10,667 nucleotides of DNA from assembly GCA_026400305.1 (NCBI GenBank), contig JAPLPI010000100.1:1-10667 (forward strand), read 5' to 3'. This DNA is from Alphaproteobacteria bacterium. Its GTDB lineage: Bacteria; Pseudomonadota; Alphaproteobacteria; Micropepsales; Micropepsaceae. The position numbers were made by a program, and so were the translations under genes. The notes beneath the pieces are model-generated. The model was given only the letters and a program-made list of their open reading frames with translations, did not search any database and was not told where the DNA came from. Below, piece after piece: positions 1 through 6,412 of the stretch. How positions within the stretch are numbered: position 1 is the first letter of the stretch; each line of letters opens with the position of its first letter.

Positions 1-1768
1 CGTTGGTCAGCGAGCTGGTCACCGCGCCGGTGGCGGGCGACAGGATCGTGTTGGACGCCTGAATGGTGCCGGCATTGTTGATAGCCTTGAGCGTGCCCGA
101 CTGGTCGGAGATGGCTTCCGAAACCAGGCTGAAGGGCGCGCGGGCGCTGGCGATGTTCTTGGTGGGCGAAAAGGTGTTGGTGTTCACTTGGGCGGTGATC
201 CCGGCACCCTTGCCGATATTGATCACCGGCACGTTCGCGTTGGGGCCCACGATCACGCCGAAGGCGCTGCCCTGGCCGATTCCGCTGACGGTGGCGGTGA
301 TGGTGCCGGCGGTGGCCGAGCTGCCACTGACATTCTGGGCCTGTACGTCTAGGCGCGGCACGAAGGTGTAGGGACCGATATACAGCGCCGTGGCGGTGGT
401 GATACCGCTGGACGTCACGGTCTGGGAATTGGTGCCGGCGACAGCCTGGATGGTGCCGGTATTCAGCAGGCCGCCCAGATTGTTGACAAGCACATTTCTG
501 GTGGTGGTGACGCCGTTGGTCGTGGTGGCAACCGGGACCGACACGTTGTTATACGCAGTGGTATCGCAGGTGGCGGCCACGCTGCTCAGGCAGGTGAAAT
601 AGTTGGGCGAGTTGCCCTGGATGACGACCGCGGCGGTACTGAGTTCCGAATCGGTCGGCTGAGCGGTGATGGTCCCGCGGTTGATGAAAGAATAGCCGGG
701 ATTGATCGGATCAATGTCCGACGTCACCGGGCCGATTACGATCGGACCACGTGGCGCGGTCAGCGCACCGGTGATCGAGCGCGACGGATCGATCAGGAGC
801 GTCGGGTTGGTAACACCGGACAGGACTAGGCCGGAGGAGGAAAGCAGCGCCTGGTTGACGTTGCTGGATGTGCCGGGCCCGGCATTGAGGAAGCCGCCGT
901 CGATGCTGCCGCCGATTACGATGGCGCTGGCCGATTCCGGATTGCCACCGCGGTTGTTGAAACTCTGCGAGCCGATCAGCGAAATCGCCCCGGCATTGAC
1001 AAGGCTGCCGCCCGAAGAGCTGGGGCATGTAAAGCCGGCAGGCCGGCCGGTATCGCTGGCGCAGGAATGAATGCCGCCCAGTTCGGCGACGCCGATCAGG
1101 CCGGCGCCCACGCCCGATATGCCGCCGCCGATCAGCACGTTTCCATTCACGGTGCCGTCCAGGTCAACGACGATGCTGTTGGAGGACGTGGAATTAACGC
1201 TACCATTCTGAACGATGCCGCCGCCGGCCAGCAGGATGTTGCTGGTCACCTTGGTGCCCTGCGCCAGCACGAAGGCAGCCGAACTGTCGCCCTGCAGGGT
1301 CATCGTCGATTGCTGGGTCACCGCGGAGGCGCCGGTGAGCGCGGTGGCGATCAGGTTGGTGAACGAGATGGAGCCGTAAAAGGTATTGCCGCCGGAAATG
1401 ACGATACCGCGCTTGCTCGTGCCGCTGCCGCCCAGATCGATGCTGCCGGTGGAGGAAAATCCCGTGGCGGGCGCGATGATATTGCCCAGGGCCGTGTCGA
1501 TAGACACGCCGAGCGCACCGTCGGTGCCGGTGTTGGCGACGAAACCGTTGTTGAGTATGAAGCTGTTATTGTTGAGGGTAACAGCTGCGACGCCGCTCTT
1601 GGTGATGCCCACACTGCCGCTGGCAACGATGGTTATATTGCCGCTGGTGATGGTATTGAGCGCGGTTGAAGTGCTGGTGCTGATCTCGGTATCGGCGCGC
1701 GCCGTGGCCAGGGCAGCAGCCAGCATGGCAGCCGCAGCGGCAGAAAGCATCAAACGGTGCTTGATCAA
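1..1768 (-). CDS. Secreted beta-helix-type adhesin / autotransporter passenger, N-terminal part (runs off left edge)
   Basis: Translating the minus strand from 1768 gives 589 uninterrupted residues to the window edge. The start is TTG at 1768-1766, with AGAGG five bases upstream. An in-frame TAA lies four codons before it, so nothing longer is possible; the next in-frame ATG, at 1750, would lose the positive N-terminus. Residues 1-25 form a signal peptide: K3/R5, an Ala/Leu-rich core and an Ala-Arg-Ala cleavage site before Asp26. The mature part is rich in Gly, Ser, Thr, Asn, Val and Ile. It repeats N-x-G-x-I turns (e.g. near N258, N363, N436, N565), typical of right-handed beta-helix passengers. 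Two close cysteine pairs (C236/C248, C393/C401) could form small disulphide loops. The family usually ends in an outer-membrane beta-barrel, which would lie left of the window. A surface adhesin role is inferred; no enzymatic motif was seen. Confidence 0.8.
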   Translation of the reverse strand, partial: MIKHRLMLSAAAAAMLAAALATARADTEISTSTSTALNTITSGNITIVASGSVGITKSGVAAVTLNNNSFILNNGFVANTGTDGALGVSIDTALGNIIAPATGFSSTGSIDLGGSGTSKRGIVISGGNTFYGSISFTNLIATALTGASAVTQQSTMTLQGDSSAAFVLAQGTKVTSNILLAGGGIVQNGSVNSTSSNSIVVDLDGTVNGNVLIGGGISGVGAGLIGVAELGGIHSCASDTGRPAGFTCPSSSGGSLVNAGAISLIGSQSFNNRGGNPESASAIVIGGSIDGGFLNAGPGTSSNVNQALLSSSGLVLSGVTNPTLLIDPSRSITGALTAPRGPIVIGPVTSDIDPINPGYSFINRGTITAQPTDSELSTAAVVIQGNSPNYFTCLSSVAATCDTTAYNNVSVPVATTTNGVTTTRNVLVNNLGGLLNTGTIQAVAGTNSQTVTSSGITTATALYIGPYTFVPRLDVQAQNVSGSSATAGTITATVSGIGQGSAFGVIVGPNANVPVINIGKGAGITAQVNTNTFSPTKNIASARAPFSLVSEAISDQSGTLKAINNAGTIQASNTILSPATGAVTSSLTN

Positions 1769-2087
1769 CTCAGCCTCTTAAAAATGTCGCCGGGCGGCTG
1801 CGCCGCCAGTCTCGGCATTTTGCTCCAGGTCCGCCCGGACCTCGGCGTGCTGCGTCACCGCGCCCGCCTTGCACCGTTTACCCTTCGCCGGAGCGCCCTA
1901 GGCCGGATGGGGCCGCCCGGGATGCTCGTGGCAAGCGCCTTTGTACCCGGCTATCGTCCCGGTTCAACAGCAATTTTTGCTCCCAAGGCCTCATTCCGGG
2001 CTAAATCCGCATGTCTTAATTCGGCATTAGCGGGGTTGCTGGAAAAATCGCCCCCGTGAAAAAGCCTTAACGAACGATTTTGGCCCC
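1769..2087. other. Divergent intergenic region without a convincing gene
   Basis: This 319-bp gap separates the divergent starts of the adhesin (minus) and the pentapeptide protein (plus). The half near the adhesin is very GC-rich; the half near 1965-2085 is richer in A and T, as expected for promoters. An open frame crosses the gap on the plus strand but its product resembles nothing I know and has no clear ribosome-binding site. I found no promoter good enough to place. Two imperfect CtrA-like boxes near 2016-2030 and 2067-2081 are reported as a finding. Confidence 0.5.
1793..1807 (-). other. GC-rich hairpin just upstream of the adhesin start
   Basis: A perfect 6-bp stem (GGCGGC/GCCGCC) with a 3-base loop lies in the presumed leader of the adhesin gene. 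Eight bases later on the minus strand comes a run of five T, then the AGAGG ribosome-binding site. It could act as an attenuator or an mRNA-stabilising hairpin. The T-run is too far from the stem for a textbook terminator, so a function is only possible. Confidence 0.3.
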
Positions 2088-2672
2088 ATGACCAAGGCCC
2101 AGCACACCGGCTTTGCCCGTCTGACCCAGCAGGAGGTCAGCGCCGCGGCCGCGCGTCACCAGATGCTCTACTCCGGCCGGCCGCGCGGGGCGCGTACGAT
2201 TTTAGCCTTTTGCGACCTTTCTGGCTTGAAACTGGCGGGCCACAATCTGGCCGATGCTGACTTTAGGGGCGCCATCCTGGAAGAAACCATTTTCGCCGGC
2301 GCCAAGCTGGATTCCAGTTCCTTCTTCGGCGCCGACCTGCGCCGTTCCAACCCGTCACGTGGAAGCCTGCGCCGGGTGATTCAAAAATTAAGCCTCCACC
2401 ATCATCGCGCTTTTGGCGCGGATAAATTGCGCCAGGCGTCCCAGCGATACCTTGGCTTCGTTGCTGGCTCCGTCCATCTGGAACAGATGGCCCATGCCAT
2501 CATAGATTTCCACGCTCACCGCGACATTGGAGGCCGCGGCGCGGTCGCCCAGCTTGGAGGCGTCGTCGCGCAGGATTTCATTGGCTCCAGCATGCACCAT
2601 GACGGGCGGAAAACCGGTGAAGGCCGCATAAGCTGGCGAAGCATAGGCATCGCAAGGATTGGATTTTCGTAG
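2088..2672 (+). CDS. Pentapeptide-repeat protein, apparently 3'-truncated
   Basis: The frame starts at ATG 2088 with no clear Shine-Dalgarno sequence. Residues 1-37 are a basic, Gln/Ala-containing leader. From about residue 40 to 95 the product shows tandem five-residue units with central Leu/Phe, such as ADFRG, AILEE, AKLDS and ADLRR; such units fold into a right-handed quadrilateral beta-helix. The pattern decays at SNPSR-GSLRR and stops. From about 2376 the frame reads through the antisense of the esterase-like gene for nearly 300 bases, giving a His/Gly-rich tail with no repeat pattern. About 11 repeats is short for such domains. I infer that only 2088 to about 2375 is genuine sequence and that the 3' end was lost in a rearrangement. 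It may be a pseudogene or may still yield a short protein. Pentapeptide proteins have varied or unknown roles, and none can be assigned here. Confidence 0.55.
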   Translation: MTKAQHTGFARLTQQEVSAAAARHQMLYSGRPRGARTILAFCDLSGLKLAGHNLADADFRGAILEETIFAGAKLDSSSFFGADLRRSNPSRGSLRRVIQKLSLHHHRAFGADKLRQASQRYLGFVAGSVHLEQMAHAIIDFHAHRDIGGRGAVAQLGGVVAQDFIGSSMHHDGRKTGEGRISWRSIGIARIGFS

Positions 2673-3281
2673 GTAATGGCGCGCCGACAGGAACAACAGG
2701 TCCCAGTCCAGCACCGTGTCGGACTTGCGGTTGCTGAGGATGGAATAGCCCGACAATGAAAGATCGGCCCAAGGCGACAGCCCCACAATGCCGCCGGGCA
2801 TTTCCAGGCCCGCATTGCGGACGGCCAGCGCCACGGCAAAGGCTAGCCCTCCGCCCGCCTCATCGCCCGCCAAGATGATGGCGGACGCCAGCACGCCCCG
2901 CACCAGCAGACCGCGATAGGCGTCGATGCCGTCACGCACGGCGGCCGGGAAGAAGGATTCCGGCGCCAGCCGGTATTGGACGGAAAAGGCTCCGATACCG
3001 CTGGCGTCCACCAGCTTTCCCACCAGCGCGCGATGGCTTTCTGGCGATCCGGCAACAAAGCCGCCGCCATGAAAATACAGGATGGTACGGCCCGACTCCT
3101 GGCGCACCGCGCCCACCCATTCGCCGGGAATCGCGCCCAGCTTGCCGGGGGAGAAATCCATCGCCTCGGGCGCGGGTCCGAACCTGGCGAACGAGGCCGC
3201 ATAACGGGCGCGCACATCCTCGATACCGGACAAAGGTTTGGCTTGTGTTTGCGGCCAGAACGCCATGAAGAACCGAAGCAC
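2388..3281 (-). CDS. HSL-type (family IV) alpha/beta hydrolase with Glu in place of the nucleophilic Ser
   Basis: The 297-residue product has the layout of the hormone-sensitive-lipase/GDXG esterase family: oxyanion-hole HGGG at 71-74, YRLAPE at 103-108, nucleophile elbow at 139-144, SPWAD at 169-173, acid region GANEILRDD at 232-240 and His265 in GMGH. In the elbow the usual G-D-S-A-G-G reads G-D-E-A-G-G, so residue 141 (codon 2861-2859, GAG) is Glu. Glu235 sits at the acid position, which some members tolerate. Without Ser141 ordinary ester hydrolysis is not expected, so the protein may be non-catalytic or use altered chemistry. The GTG start at 3281 follows an in-frame TGA by one codon, but GAAAG abuts it directly; ATG at 3266 is an alternative start. 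The hsp20 terminator lies only about 20 bp upstream, so the promoter is unclear. Cytoplasmic location is likely, with no signal peptide. Family is sure; activity is not. Confidence 0.85.
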   Translation of the reverse strand: MLRFFMAFWPQTQAKPLSGIEDVRARYAASFARFGPAPEAMDFSPGKLGAIPGEWVGAVRQESGRTILYFHGGGFVAGSPESHRALVGKLVDASGIGAFSVQYRLAPESFFPAAVRDGIDAYRGLLVRGVLASAIILAGDEAGGGLAFAVALAVRNAGLEMPGGIVGLSPWADLSLSGYSILSNRKSDTVLDWDLLFLSARHYLRKSNPCDAYASPAYAAFTGFPPVMVHAGANEILRDDASKLGDRAAASNVAVSVEIYDGMGHLFQMDGASNEAKVSLGRLAQFIRAKSAMMVEA

Positions 3282-3301
3282 CTTTCAACGGCAAGATTAA
3301 C

Positions 3302-3337
3302 AAAAAAACGGGGACCTCCATAGGGAAGCCCCCGTTT
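3302..3337 (-). terminator. Intrinsic terminator of the small heat-shock gene
   Basis: On the minus strand an 8-bp stem AAACGGGG/CCCCGTTT closes a 16-base loop that can itself pair partly. It is followed directly by a run of T (seven A on the plus strand, 3302-3308). It lies about 20 bases after the hsp20 stop codon and is oriented to end that transcript. Confidence 0.85.
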
Positions 3338-3357
3338 CTGATTAAGCTGAATGCTAC

Positions 3358-3801
3358 TTAAGCAGCCTTCAAACCTTCAATAGTGGTCAAAGCCGGCGCA
3401 TTGATGGTGATGCGGCGCGGCCGCTTCTCCTCGGGCACGATGCGCTCCAGGTCCAGATGCAACAGGCCATTCTCAAGGCGAGCGGCCTTGACCTCGACAT
3501 GCTCGGCAAGCTGGAAGCTACGCTCAAAGGCGCGGCCGACAACGCCCTGGTGCAGAAGTTCGCCGGCAGGTTTTTCAGCCTCCTCGCACTTGCCGTTGAC
3601 GGTCAGGACACGATCCTTCACGTCTACGGACAGGTCCTTTTCGGCAAAGCCGGCGACCGCCAGGGTGACGCGATAGTTGTTCTCGTCGCTGCGCTCGATA
3701 TTGTAGGGCGGATAGCCCTGCTCTGACGCGGTCTCCAGAAGACCGATCAGCCGGTCAAAGCCGAGAGTGGAACGGAAAAACGGCGAATAATTGATACGCA
3801 T
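3358..3801 (-). CDS. hsp20: Small heat-shock protein, Hsp20/IbpA family (class A)
   Basis: The 147-residue product is an ATP-independent holdase chaperone that binds unfolding proteins in the cytoplasm and hands them to DnaK/ClpB. The N-terminal arm carries the R-x-x-x-G-F-D-R-L pattern near residues 10-17. The alpha-crystallin domain covers about 30-120, with GRAFERSFQL at 89-98 and the A-x-x-E-N-G-L-L signature at 107-114. The C-terminal I-T-I anchor, used in oligomer assembly, is at 131-133. A longer frame opens at 3903, but ATG 3801 is preferred: the family starts here, AGGA lies nine bases upstream, and a heat-shock promoter sits between the two starts. The gene has its own promoter, structured leader and terminator, so it is a single-gene transcript. 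It is divergent from the PldB-like hydrolase. Confidence 0.95.
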   Translation of the reverse strand: MRINYSPFFRSTLGFDRLIGLLETASEQGYPPYNIERSDENNYRVTLAVAGFAEKDLSVDVKDRVLTVNGKCEEAEKPAGELLHQGVVGRAFERSFQLAEHVEVKAARLENGLLHLDLERIVPEEKRPRRITINAPALTTIEGLKAA

Positions 3802-3804
3802 AAG

Positions 3805-3868
3805 ACAACGTCCTAAAAGCGTTGTGTTTTGTCCCACGGGGGGAACCGGCCCCGTGACGGCGGCCGGT
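3805..3868 (-). promoter_or_regulatory. Structured 5' leader of hsp20, candidate RNA thermometer
   Basis: The leader between the predicted start of transcription and ATG 3801 can form three perfect stems. One is ACAACG/CGTTGT (3805-3825), whose 9-base loop holds the AGGA ribosome-binding site. A second is CACGGGG/CCCCGTG (3835-3856). A third, ACCGGCC/GGCCGGT (3845-3868), shares bases with the second, so those two exclude each other. Leaders of this kind (ROSE, fourU) control translation of small heat-shock genes in related bacteria by melting with heat. The classical ROSE anti-SD sequence was not recognised, so this is a candidate of unassigned class. Confidence 0.5.
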
Positions 3869-3876
3869 ACTCCGGT

Positions 3877-3904
3877 ATTTAGGTGGGCAAAAGGGAGCTT
3901 CAAG
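3877..3904 (-). promoter_or_regulatory. RpoH (sigma-32) heat-shock promoter of hsp20
   Basis: On the minus strand, CTTG (3904-3901) is followed after exactly 17 bases by CCTAAAT (3883-3877). This matches the alphaproteobacterial RpoH consensus CTTG-N17-CYTATNT at every fixed position but one. The -35 extends to CTTGAA. Transcription would start near 3870, giving a leader of about 70 bases. The target gene is a classical heat-shock gene, which supports the call. Confidence 0.75.
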
Positions 3905-3935
3905 GCCCTTTCGGGGGAAGTGAAATCGGGCTTAA

Positions 3936-4907
3936 GTGCCCATGGAAGCGCACGATTCAGCCAAAAAAATGATCCCCGCCGCCAGCCTGTTCGAGCCGTT
4001 GCCCATCAGGGCGGTAGGCGGGGAACTGCGCGCCGCCCGGTTCGCGGCCGCGCCCGACGTTCCGGCGCGGGGGGTCTGCGTGCTGCTGAACGGCCAGACC
4101 GAGTTCATCGAAAAATATTTCGAGGTCATCGACGAACTGCGCGGCCGCGGCTTTGCGGTGGCGACCATGGACTGGCGCGGCCAGGGCGGCTCCACCCGCA
4201 TGACAGAAGATACCCGCAAGAGTTTCGTCGGCGACTTCCAGGAATATGACCAGGACCTGGACACGCTGATGCACTGGATCGTCCAGCCCATGCTGGCACA
4301 CGGCGAAAAGCCGGTGGCGCTGGCCCATTCCATGGGGGCGCACAATCTGCTGCGGGCCCTGTCACGGAACCCGAACCGGTTCGCCGCCGCCGTGCTGAGC
4401 ACACCCATGATCGCCATTTCGTTTCGCGGCCAGCACGAATTTCTGGTGCGGGCGGTAACGGCCTTTCAGGTGTGGCGCGGCCGGCGCGGCGACTGGGTAT
4501 GGGGAATGGAAGCGCGCGATCCCCATCGCGTCAGCTTTTCGTCCCAGCTGGTGACATCCGACCCGCAGCGCTTTGAGCGCACCCAGAAGCTGCTGCGCGA
4601 GCAGCCGGACCTGCGGCTGGCGGGTGCGACCTGGAGCTGGCTGGCGGCGGCGCTGAGTTCGATGGGCTGGTTGCGCGAACCGGGGCGGCCCGAAGCCATC
4701 ACCACGCCGCTCCTGGTGGTGGGAGCCGGCAAGGACCGGATCTGCCAAACACCACAGACAAAGGCTTTCGCGGCCCGTCTTCCCGCCGGCGCGTATCTGG
4801 CAATTCCGGGCGCCGAACACGAACTGATGATGGAGCGCAATGCGATCCGCGCCCAGTTCTGGGCGGCGTTTGACGGCTTCATAAAAAAGAATCGCGCCCC
4901 GGTGTGA
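3936..4907 (+). CDS. PldB-like alpha/beta hydrolase (lysophospholipase / S33-type)
   Basis: The 323-residue frame starts at GTG 3936, or at ATG 3942 two codons later; neither has a well-spaced ribosome-binding site (GGGGGAAG lies about 20 bases upstream). It resembles the PldB/monoglyceride-lipase group. The oxyanion loop region LNGQTEFIEKYFEV lies at 51-64, DWRGQGGS at 79-86, and the nucleophile elbow AHSMGA puts Ser at 132. Asp267 (GKD) and His295 (AEHE) complete a full Ser-Asp-His triad. No signal peptide is seen, so it probably acts in the cytoplasm or at the inner face of the membrane. The likely substrates are lysophospholipids or other acylglycerols; the exact substrate cannot be read from sequence. 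It is divergent from hsp20 across 134 bp. Its stop codon lies inside the loop of a strong inverted repeat that terminates the convergent gene. Confidence 0.88.
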   Translation: MPMEAHDSAKKMIPAASLFEPLPIRAVGGELRAARFAAAPDVPARGVCVLLNGQTEFIEKYFEVIDELRGRGFAVATMDWRGQGGSTRMTEDTRKSFVGDFQEYDQDLDTLMHWIVQPMLAHGEKPVALAHSMGAHNLLRALSRNPNRFAAAVLSTPMIAISFRGQHEFLVRAVTAFQVWRGRRGDWVWGMEARDPHRVSFSSQLVTSDPQRFERTQKLLREQPDLRLAGATWSWLAAALSSMGWLREPGRPEAITTPLLVVGAGKDRICQTPQTKAFAARLPAGAYLAIPGAEHELMMERNAIRAQFWAAFDGFIKKNRAPV

Positions 4908-4920
4908 ACCGGGGCGCGAT
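4891..4920 (-). terminator. Strong terminator between convergent genes, spanning a stop codon
   Basis: A perfect 12-bp inverted repeat (ATCGCGCCCCGG/CCGGGGCGCGAT) has a 6-base loop. On the minus strand it is followed by TCTTTTTT, so it terminates the membrane-protein gene ending at 4943. The TGA of the PldB-like gene (4905-4907) lies in the loop. In the plus direction only a short TTT follows, so it may serve as a weaker two-way terminator. Confidence 0.85.
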
Positions 4921-4942
4921 GCCTTTCACATTTGGCTGGTCG

Positions 4943-5453
4943 TTACTGTGCCGCCCGGCCAGCCAACTGCGCAGGCGCAGCAGCCTGGGCCAGAACAGCC
5001 GGCGCCTGCTGCACCGGAGCCGTTTCCACCGACGCCGACGAAACGATTCTGGTGCTGCTGCTGCAGGCATGCTTAGCCGAGACCGACTTTACCGGCGCAA
5101 GGGGCGCAGGCTTGGTGTCGGTCGCAGCGGCCAGCATCGGAGCCGAAGTGTCAGCGGCCGGGGTCATAGCAGCCTCAGGCTGGGCTTCAGGCGCGGGCGG
5201 CACGACCGGCGCCGGCATCGCGGCAGCCGATCACCATCGGCTTGTTGGACGAGCCCGACGCATAGGCGAACAAGCCCACGCCGGCAGCGCGGATCATCAA
5301 CGCCACCGCCAGCGCGCCCACGATCTTGGGCGTGTTGTTGGGCTCACGGTCTTCGGGATTTGTGGTGTGAAAGTTGCCCAGACCGCCGCCATTGCCCTGC
5401 GGACTGTTATGCAGGGTGATCGGGCCATCGGAAGGCGAGTTAAAGTCGCACAA
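4943..5453 (-). pseudogene. Ala/Pro-rich single-span membrane protein, split by a frameshift
   Basis: Two overlapping minus-strand frames together look like one gene. The upstream frame starts best at TTG 5453, with GGAGG eleven bases before it. It encodes a polar Asn/Gly-rich N-terminus (about 1-42), one hydrophobic helix at about 43-66 and the start of a tail, then goes out of frame and stops at 5187. The downstream frame, open to the stop at 4943, gives a long Ala/Pro/Val-rich tail with one Cys. Removing one C of the pair at 5227-5228 joins them into a 169-residue protein without a break. A mutation or a sequencing error would explain this; no slippery heptamer for programmed shifting is visible. 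The topology suggests an inner-membrane anchor with a disordered periplasmic tail. A strong terminator follows 22 bases later. The family is not recognised. Confidence 0.6.
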
Positions 5454-5608
5454 AGAAATGCTGCCCTCCAAAGGAATTGATTGGCTTCGGACAGACAACG
5501 AGATTTGGGCGCCCGGGTTTCGCAGTCTTGGAACAAAGGTAAATTGCGGAAAATCATGGCGTGAAATTCGATGTTTACACTGCTTTGTGACAGCTTCGTG
5601 GAAACGCT

Positions 5609-6412
5609 TTAGCCCTTGCCAGATAGCAGCGCCACGGTTTGATTGTGCACACGGGCGTCGCCGCAAGCCAGGGTGCGCGATCCTTCACGCCAGGGCTCGC
5701 CATCCCAGCCTGTGATGATGCCGCCGGCGCCCTCGACCAGCGGGATCATCGCAGCGACGTCCCAGCGATGCAGCGGCCCTTCGATCACCACATCCACAAA
5801 TCCCATAGCCAGCATGGCAAAGATGTAGCAGTCGCCGTGATAGCGGGTCAGGCGCGCATGGGCTTTCACCCGCGCGAAGGCCGCCTGCTCGTCCGGCGAC
5901 ATATAGGCGGACGGATCGGTGGTGCAGAGGGCAGCATCTTTCAGCGCCTCGCATTCGCTAACATGCAAGAGCGTACGCTTTTCGCCTTCCAGCAGCACCG
6001 AACGGCCGTTCACGCCCAGAAAGCGTTCGCCCAGCACCGGCTGGTCCAGAATGCCCAGGACCGGGGTGCCGTCATGTTCCAGCGCGATCAGCGAGCCCCA
6101 TTCATGCCGCCCGGTGATGAAGGCGCGCGTGCCGTCCACCGGGTCCAGCACCCAGCGCCACTTGTTGGCGGAAAGTCCGGCGGACTTTTCGCCATACTCC
6201 TCGCCCAGGATGGCATCCTGAGGACGGTCGCGCTCGATGATGGCGCGAATGGCGCGCTCGGCACCGCGGTCGGCTTCGGTCACCGGATCGAAGGCGTGGA
6301 CGCCATCCTTGTGCGTCACATCGATCCGCTGGCGGAAAAAGGGACGGATGACGGCGCCCGATGCATCCGCCAGGCGGTGCGCAAAGGCGATCATCTTGTC
6401 TTCTACCTGCAT
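5609..6412 (-). CDS. hisN: Histidinol-phosphatase, inositol-monophosphatase family (HisN)
   Basis: The 267-residue product removes phosphate from L-histidinol phosphate, the penultimate step of histidine synthesis, in the cytoplasm with Mg2+. Metal-binding motifs of the family are all present: DPVTEADR at 42-49, GEEYG at 70-74, LDPVDGTRAF at 89-98 and W217-D218 (RWDVAAM). The DPVDGTRAFITG form is typical of the HisN branch rather than SuhB or CysQ, and the length fits. The start ATG 6412 has GAGGGG seven bases upstream and overlaps the end of the 96-residue membrane-protein gene by ten bases, so translation is probably coupled. Other his genes are absent from the window. Another phosphomonoester as substrate cannot be excluded, since the family is broad. 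Confidence 0.88.
   Translation of the reverse strand: MQVEDKMIAFAHRLADASGAVIRPFFRQRIDVTHKDGVHAFDPVTEADRGAERAIRAIIERDRPQDAILGEEYGEKSAGLSANKWRWVLDPVDGTRAFITGRHEWGSLIALEHDGTPVLGILDQPVLGERFLGVNGRSVLLEGEKRTLLHVSECEALKDAALCTTDPSAYMSPDEQAAFARVKAHARLTRYHGDCYIFAMLAMGFVDVVIEGPLHRWDVAAMIPLVEGAGGIITGWDGEPWREGSRTLACGDARVHNQTVALLSGKG

Noticed and set aside
1067..1669. Plus-strand open frames across the left 1.7 kb, including a 200-codon one
   Set aside because: The minus strand here is a single uninterrupted frame with signal peptide and ribosome-binding site; the plus frames have no recognisable protein features.
1757..2059. A 100-codon plus-strand frame in the intergenic region
   Set aside because: It begins inside the adhesin start region, has no clear ribosome-binding site and no recognisable features, and covers the region expected to hold promoters.
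3802..3903. Upstream start for the small heat-shock protein at 3903
   Set aside because: It would add 34 residues foreign to the family and begin upstream of the predicted transcript start; ATG 3801 has a proper ribosome-binding site.
4323..4340. AHSMGA instead of GHSMGG in the PldB-like hydrolase as a possible defect
   Set aside because: The Ser nucleophile, Asp and His are all present, and Ala at the outer elbow positions is tolerated in alpha/beta hydrolases.
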